Origin: Malurus cyaneus samueli
Lineage: Eukaryota; Chordata; Aves; Passeriformes; Maluridae
Assembly: GCA_009741485.1 (NCBI GenBank)
Contig: CM019220.1
Location: forward strand, 23,636,225-23,700,224
Length of the DNA stretch: 64,000 bases
Direction: 5' to 3'
Shown here: positions 57,501 to 64,000 of the stretch, piece by piece
Layout: the number at the start of each line of letters is the position of its first letter
Position numbering within the stretch: the stretch's first letter is position 1
Notes under the pieces: generated by a model
Told to the model about the DNA's origin: nothing
What the model saw: the letters and a program-made list of their open reading frames with translations, nothing else
The model's database searches: none
Translations under genes and position numbers: made by a program

Positions 57501-59141
57501 TGAAGCTAGTCAGGTAAGCAAAGTCTGTAACCTGAGGATTATATTACTCTGCTCCTTTGTACCTTGGAATTACTACAACCTCCATTCAACTTGAATTTGA
57601 AATGAGGTGATGTGCTGCTTGATTCCCAGGTTGGATTTAGCTAAAAATAATACTAGAAATGTGGAAGACTTGTGGTAAAGTTGAGCAGCCGAATATAAAG
57701 TTGCTAAAAACTGAAGTAGATCTTCACGGTCTTTTGAGAGCATAGTTTAAGAGTGGGTGAGCCTGTGATATTTAATTTGCTGTTGCAAAGCTGATAGGTG
57801 TTGGAGGGCTCTTGGCTCTGTTCAGTGAATTGCTGTCTTACACCTAAACTTCCTTTTCCTTCAGGAACAGAAGCAGGGTAGGATGCTGCACAGAAGCTCT
57901 TGCTGCTGAGTGACTTAGCAAGCTGTAAAATAAATTGCAGGCCCTAAAATAAATTCCAGACCCTAACAAACGTGAGCATGTTTCCCTGGGAGAGAAGATC
58001 CTTCCATCCCAAACCATATTAAGGAAAGGAAATCTGTCTTCATGCTAAACTTTTGATTGAATTTTTCTTTTTTTGGAGGATGGTCGGGTTGTCAGAGACC
58101 TGCGTGTGAAAAGGACAGTTTGTTGCAATCTCAAGACCCAGTGCAGTGGAGAACAAAGGATCTCTATATCCTGGAAAATCTGCACGTTGTCCTAGGCTTG
58201 AGTGAAATCGGGAACATCTTCCTGAAGTCAAACTGTTGTCTTGTGCTAATGCTGCTCAGTGTTGGTGACTTTGTATGGTATAATCTAAGTAATTTTTAAA
58301 TTAATGGGTGACTCTGATAATCCCTTAATGTTGAGATAATTGCAGCACTTAGTAGTGTAACTGTTGGCCAAAACACAATTAAGTTTTGCATTGGGCGATA
58401 GGCATTCTGTGGCAAATGATTATTTTTCACAAAGTTCTTGAGTTTCAAGTATATTTGACTTGGGTCTCCTTTCACTCAATCCTTTTTCCCTTATCTGTCT
58501 GCACAACAAAATCAGAGGGCTCTGTAGCTGATTCCTTCTGTCAGCGAGTGTGGAAAACCACAGAGTGCTGTGGAGATGAGAATTTTGCCAACACAAACTT
58601 TCCATGGAAATATTTATCAGGAAATTTCATTGAATGAAAAAATAAGCTAACAGGCCAGCACAGATCAGCCTTCTCATGTTGTCCTAATACTTCCTTTTTC
58701 CTAGTTAACCTGATACTGAGGTGTTTGAGTAATCTGATAACTGATGACTGTGGATACATCCCAGTTAGAGCAGTAACCCTGCTCAAAACATCTTCAGCTT
58801 TTCAGAAATTGATCTTGTACTTCAGTGAAAAACACAGGATTGAGGTTTTCAGGTTTTTAGTACAAGTTAAACTTGCATCACAAGTTAAATTTTTAGTGGA
58901 AGATTTTCAACATTGCTGAACAATCACCCATATAATTTTCACCTTTAGTTTTTAAGACATGATACCAGGGGTTAGGAACTTGAAGTGTTTGGGACCAGAA
59001 TGCACAGTTTACAGTATTTCAGGAAAAATCAACGAGTTTTCTTTGCTATTGTGCTTGCAGTAATGCTAGGAGTTTGAAATTTCGTTTATCTTATTTTCTG
59101 AATATTCAGGGTTCAGATCAGGTGTTGAATTTTTTTTTTAA

Positions 59142-59219
59142 TTGTAGAAGTGCTCAGTGAAGATAAATGGTATAATTATTTTGAGTTGTAGAAGTGCTCA
59201 GTGAAGATAAATGGTATAA
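59142..59219. repeat. 34-bp direct repeat, 44-base period
   Basis: TTGTAGAAGTGCTCAGTGAA and the next 14 bases occur at 59142-59175 and, apparently without mismatch, at 59186-59219. Ten bases lie between them. It is a recent local duplication. Confidence 0.93.
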
Positions 59220-60600
59220 CTAACTGTAATGTGGCTGCTACAAATACTGTGCTGCATTTTTGTGAAGTTTCTTTCCATCTGCTTATTCTGGCTGTAGCCT
59301 TCTTGAAACCTGTGGTTCTTGTGTTGATACTGTAAAATTCTAAATTCCCAACTTGCACAAAAACGTTGCAGTGATGAAAGAGTTGCCAATTTTGAGGCAA
59401 ACTTGCCAAAATCAATGCAATCTGATTTCTAAGGTGATGCTGTTGGATATTCAGAGTGTGCAAACAGGACAAATTTTCTCATATAAAATTTGTATCTTTT
59501 GGGGAGTGAGTGGCATCTGAGACAAATCTGTTCATATAATGTTAACTGAATTTCTCCTAGATAACTATTAATTAAGCTATGTAACTTCTATTTTGTTAAG
59601 AGGACCCTCTGGTTTTAAAAACAATTTTCAAGTTGTTCGTTCAGATTTTCTAGCTTGTATTTTTTCTTTTTGCCCAGTACCTTCTGGAAATGGAAAATTG
59701 CCTTGGAGGTGTGAGTAAAACACCACATCTGTGCTTTGACAGTGTTAGGGAGATCTCACTGAAGAAGTAACTTTGTCAGTCAGAGTGAGTATCTTCCCTG
59801 ATGAGCGTTGCAAGACACCAGTATCACTCCTCAGCAGTTCAGTAAAAAATGTCATCCCTATTAAATTCAAGCACCTTCCAGATGACTTGGATCTTAATTT
59901 CTAGGTGAGGTTTAATGAAAACACGTTCTGACTTAACTGCTAGGAGCGTTGGCCTTTTTAAAATGCATGCTGCTAGCAGCTTCTGCTAATTTTAGATCGT
60001 GTGTTCTTGAAATGCCAGTAGTAGCTACATACTTAGTGAAACTGAAAATAAAGGGACTTTTCAGTCCCTGGAAGATGTGTAAAAAACCATGGTGGTATGC
60101 AGAAGTTTAGTGTTGAATTCCATCATGGTTGAGGCTCAGGAGTTCCTCTGACTTGCCCTCAGGTGTCTGTTTAGTTTCAAATGATGTCCAGGCTGTGTAA
60201 ACTTCAAGCAGTGTAGCTGTGCCTGAATGTGATTTAAATGCAAGTCCTAATCCTGTGGGACAAGGGTCAGCATGTTGGAAGTGACCCCTGTGTTGGAAAC
60301 CAGATGAAAATGTAGTGGGAATTAATCTAACAAGTGCATGTATCCTGGAAGTTGAACCACTTCACTGAAAGCTCATTTCAGTTTGCAATAATTCACTGTT
60401 TGCCTAAAAGAATTTGGACTTTCATTTGTCACGAACCACCGTGAAGAATTATATAGCAGGTTGCTACTGGTTTATGTCTGAAAATAATTCTGAATAATTC
60501 CTGCTGGGGTTCTGGCACTGTTAGTGTGTAACCTGGCTGAAATAACTGTTGCCTGGATTGCTGCAGTTGCAGCATTTCACAGCTTTGCAGGGGGAGCGCA

Positions 60601-60614
60601 GTGTTTGCAAACAC
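60601..60614. promoter_or_regulatory. Palindromic forkhead-like site
   Basis: GTGTTTGCAAACAC is a perfect 14-base palindrome containing TGTTTGC and its complement GCAAACA, both of which fit the forkhead core TGTTTRC. It is intronic, in a locally GC-richer patch. Function is unknown. Confidence 0.35.
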
Positions 60615-63015
60615 CTGGTGATAATCCTCCGTGGTCCCAGACAGAGAGGAATAAAAGCTTTGGAAATGACGTCCTTTTTCTTAAGGGCAGGATCTGAGGT
60701 GACAATGTTTCTCCCAGTTTAAATGTAATTTGGGTGAGGAGAGGGCTGGGTGCTGCTCCTTAGAGCCAGGGCTGCAGCCGGGGCCATGGTTTTGATAATA
60801 TTAATTATTTGTTGTATAATTTAAGGTAACTTGTTCCTCAAGTTACCTAGAAAGAAGCACTCACTGTTCACAACTGCTTTTATTTCTCTGTGTCTAGGAC
60901 AACATGGGATTATCACCAGGTGTTTGTAAATAGACAGACAGTGTGTATTGAACGCTTAAATCTGATCAAGTGCTTGATCCTGTAATCGCTTGCAGTGATT
61001 ATCTTTACAAACAAATCTGCAAAATACTATGTTATTTCCTAGAAATACATAGCAAGCGAGCAGGGCTGATGCTTGTTTGTCAACAGGAAGTATTTTCTGG
61101 TGGAAATATTTCATTTGGCACTGGAAATGTGGCTCAGTTTGGTTTGTTAGTGGGTTTAGCCAGATGGACAGGGCACAGCATTGAGCAGTAAGAGCTGGTT
61201 ATTTTCTGGCTGAACTGGAACACTGCAGAAGTCCCAAATCTTTATTGTTTAAGGCCATAACCGAATTGGACACTTTCAGAGGTTTGTTCAGAAAGCAGAG
61301 CTGTGATCTGTGTGCTGATCAGGGGCAGCAATCGATTTTCCTTGGCTGTTGGCTGCTACTCGAACCTAATTTTTATTTCACCGTGTTTTGTGGATCTGCA
61401 AAATTCCTTCACTCTTGAGTCATGTCTCAGATCGATTGTGACTGAGGCACTTGGAGAAGGTTTTAAGCAAAATAGTGGTACTTTTTAGGACTTGGTCAGA
61501 TTTTTACTTGGCTGTAACTGGTGCAAGATGATAACTGCAATAATAAATATTGCAAAGAAGTGGGATCTTATTGCATTCTCTGAGCAGTTATGAGAAGGAC
61601 TTAATTAGATTTCTGGGAAAGAGATGAAGATCAGTCGGTTGTGGCTGAACTGGGAGAAAAGCATTTTGACTTTGGCCTAGTAACTGTGCAATGAAAAGAA
61701 TTTATATTGACTCTGAGTAACTGAAGTGAAATGTAAAAAGTGACAATACCAAGAGACTCCTTTACTACTGTAACTAATTGGGCTTGGCTGGGTTTGTTTG
61801 TTTCAGAAATGACAGAATCAGGGTAATCATGATTTAACCTTTCCCTAAGAGCAGTGGGAATTACTATGGAAGAATCTCAAAATGCTTCTTTTTAAACAGT
61901 AGTAAATACAATATGAAAAATGAGCCAAGGGATTGATACTTAACTCTGAATTAGTGTTTTCAGCTTACACTTATAATTGAAAAAAGAGTGCACCAGCGTG
62001 TTAAAAGGTCAGTAAGAGTTTTATTTCTTTGCTTGCTTTAAGGCTTAGCTGTAAGAGCTTTGTTACCTTTTACTTTGTTACAGATATTGGGTTGGTGATG
62101 TTGAAAGCAGTTGCTTGAAAAATAACTTTACTTATTGGTTTACAGATCAGCTGTGTTTGATTTTTGATCTGAAATTCAGGCAGTGGCTGAAATGAAAACA
62201 TGTGAAGGGACCCCGGCTTGCTGCCCATGTGATGGAGCAGGGACAATCCCAGGCAGGAAAGGAAAAACAGTGTAAGTGTTAAATAACTGAACACCACTAC
62301 CTTAATGATTCCCCTTTTCTTGAAAGAACCTTCTCGTGAGTGTCACTGTAAGATTCCTCCTTTGCACTAATAGCTGATGATGGAGATGGGCTTTGGTTCC
62401 CCACAAGATCTTTAGGAGGTTTCAGGCTTTTATGAGTGTTTATTTGCATGGAAGGGCAGATGATAAGCAGAGAGCTGAAAAGGGAGATGGGCGGCTGTCC
62501 AAGCTAATGAACACACTCAGAAAAGTAATTAGGGTTTGTGTGGAAGGGGAAAAGCGAGGTGCATCTGCAGCCACTGGCTCAGGGGTTTATTAGTGGGAGA
62601 GATGAATTATTGAAGGCAGATGTTCTCAGAGCATTCTCTAGCTCTGTGCTAATGGAAAAGGTGATGATTAGCATGAGTTGGTTGATGAGTGAGGAGAAAA
62701 TGCAAAAATCATCTTAAACTACCAGGGACTGCTGTTCTTGAGAGTAGGCTCCAGTGAGGGGTGTCTTGAGTTCAGCCTCACCTGACCTTGAATTGAACAA
62801 CCTGGTTGAATTCAGGCTTTGCTTGAATTCTTGTCCCTTTCATGTCCCTTTTTTTTTTAATTGGTGAATTTATCATTCCAAAGTAAAGATGCCATGAAAT
62901 TAATCCCATGTCTTCTGCATAAATCAACTCTGTTACAGGGGAATTCCCCATCGTAGGATAAGGTAAGGGTTATGAGGCATGGGCTGAGTTGGTTGTGCCA
63001 AATGTAATACAGACC

Positions 63016-63045
63016 AATTAATTAAATAAAATAATTTAATTAATT
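63016..63045. repeat. AT-rich inverted repeat
   Basis: AATTAATTAAAT at 63016-63027 is the reverse complement of ATTTAATTAATT at 63034-63045, with a 6-base loop. The arms contain TAATTAAAT-type homeodomain motifs. In AT-rich intronic DNA this can arise by chance. Confidence 0.6.
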
Positions 63046-63919
63046 TCAAAATAATTTTTCTGGAAAAATTCTGAGTTTTGAATTTGAGTAGGCTTTGGAA
63101 ATAGCATTGTTTGTTATGTTTTGTAATAATCTAGATTTGTCTCGCTGCCTTGTTCTCATATTAAAAAAAAATAAAATGACATCAGCTACTTTTGCAATCT
63201 CTCTTTGTTCATGTTGGGGGTGAATTTCTTTGACAGGCTGCTTTGAGTGAGACATGCTCTGGCAGACAACTTCAAAAATAGAGCTCTGCTAACACCTAGG
63301 TTTTAGCATAACAATGGCTGATGGATGAAAACTGTTGAAATATTGATGTGAAGCCTAAGCCATGATGGTGAGAGAAGGATCTATAGTATGTATAGATATA
63401 AAACAAATATATGTAAAATATAAAGCAAAATTATATCATTTTGGAATAACACACAAGGTGATAACCGGAGTGGCAGATGGTAAGTAGAATATGAGAAGCT
63501 TTTAAAAACTCACATTGGAGCTTTGTAATAAAAAGATAAATAGACTGGATTGTGCTGACCATTTGTCCAAGACTTGCTGGTCCTAGGGGCTCATTTTTGT
63601 CCATGTAGTTGATTTAGGTCATTCTGAAAACCTGAAGTATTTTGAGGATAAGCTGCTCAGTTCATGACTGTGCATTCTGTGGTTTGCCTCACATCCAAGG
63701 CATCTGTGGGAAGTGAAGGTTGGATGTGGTGGCCACAAATGTGCTTGAAAAGCAGAGCTCCAAACAAACTCACTTTTTAATTCCGGCTGACCTTTGGGGT
63801 TCAGGCAGCCAAGTGCAGCTGCCTGTTCTCTGGAACTGTGTGTTGAGTAGCAGAAGTGCAGCTGATGTGTAGAAGCAAAATAATTTAAAACTTGAAATAG
63901 TTGGTCCAGAATTCCTACC

Positions 63920-64000
63920 TGTGATGATGGGAAGGTCCTGGCACAGGGTGCCCAGAGACGCTGTAGCTGCCCCTGGAATCCTGGAAGTGTTCCTGGACAG
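63920..64000 (+). mobile_element. CR1 fragment truncated by the window end
   Basis: GGGAAGGTCCTGGCACAGGG, TGCCCAGAGACGCTGTAGCT and CTGGAATCCTGGAAGTGTTC. This is the central part of the passerine-type CR1 3' region seen complete at 12440-12950, so its tail should lie just beyond the window. Confidence 0.93.

Larger units (their letters stand above)
51527..63919. other. 12.4-kb stretch of AGAP1 intron 1 without recognisable CR1
   Basis: No exon, RNA gene or confident transposon is seen. Minor features are a T-run at about 52227-52240, a 34-bp direct duplication at 59142-59219, a forkhead-type palindrome at 60601-60614 and an AT-rich inverted repeat at 63016-63045. A 30-base match to a CR1 tail near 57997-58018 is too short to call. 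Confidence 0.45.
43011..64000 (+). other. AGAP1: AGAP1 intron 1, 5' part
   Basis: The intron begins with the donor GTGAGA at 43011 and continues beyond the window, so it exceeds 20.9 kb. AGAP1 is known to have very large introns in other vertebrates. I looked for the next exon, which should encode the start of the GTPase-like domain (a DAFVNSQEW-like sequence), and did not find it. The intron is C-rich for the first 430 bases, then AT-rich, with four CR1 fragments. Confidence 0.88.

Noticed and set aside
57997..58020. GATCCTTCCATCCCAAACCA resembling a CR1 tail
   Set aside because: Only about 20 bases match and neither the upstream CR1 segments nor the ATTCTGTG end is present.
1..64000. tRNA, snoRNA, CRISPR, endogenous retrovirus or prokaryotic operon content
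   Set aside because: I found no tRNA box pairs, no regularly spaced repeat arrays, no LTR pairs or retroviral domains, and no polycistronic gene layout. An exhaustive covariance-model or LTR search was not possible by eye.

Overview
This window looks like avian nuclear DNA, most likely a songbird or close relative. The evidence is about twenty 5'-truncated CR1 LINE fragments. Many end in the avian CR1 tail (a GGTCCCTTCCAACCC-like block followed by ATTCTGTGATTCTGTGA), and several match the short CR1 subfamilies common in passerines. There is no Alu-, L1- or B1-like sequence and no prokaryotic gene organisation.

Only one protein-coding exon can be supported. It is the first coding exon of AGAP1 (Arf GAP with GTPase domain, ankyrin repeats and PH domain 1) on the + strand at 42848-43010. 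It encodes 54 residues and ends in a phase-1 splice donor. It lies in a CpG island (about 42160-43060) with a TATA-less promoter region. That region contains GC boxes, a near-consensus ZNF143/THAP11 element, a CRE-like site and two inverted CCAAT boxes. The leader also has an upstream ORF, an in-frame upstream ATG, and a consensus-quality splice donor ahead of the main ATG.

Layout: 1-1121 carries a recently duplicated 295-bp unit (two apparently identical copies plus a 97-bp partial copy) with poly(A) runs beside it. 1122-42150 is intergenic DNA upstream of AGAP1, holding CR1 fragments, a 311-bp polypurine (GGAAG/GGAAA)n tract and several small tandem repeats. 42160-43060 is the AGAP1 CpG island, leader and exon 1. 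43011-64000 is the start of AGAP1 intron 1. It opens with a C-rich minisatellite and then becomes AT-rich unique sequence with a few CR1 fragments; the last one is cut by the window end. Exon 2, which should begin the GTPase-like domain, is not in the window.

I found no RNA gene, no CRISPR array, no intact mobile element with coding capacity, and nothing that looks like a new biological system. The more interesting points are regulatory or structural: the promoter architecture and possible alternative first exon, the tandem duplication at the left edge, the CR1-free blocks upstream of AGAP1, and a few strong single-site motifs (CTCF-like, RFX-like, paired octamers, a forkhead palindrome). The motif calls were made by eye and are hypotheses.
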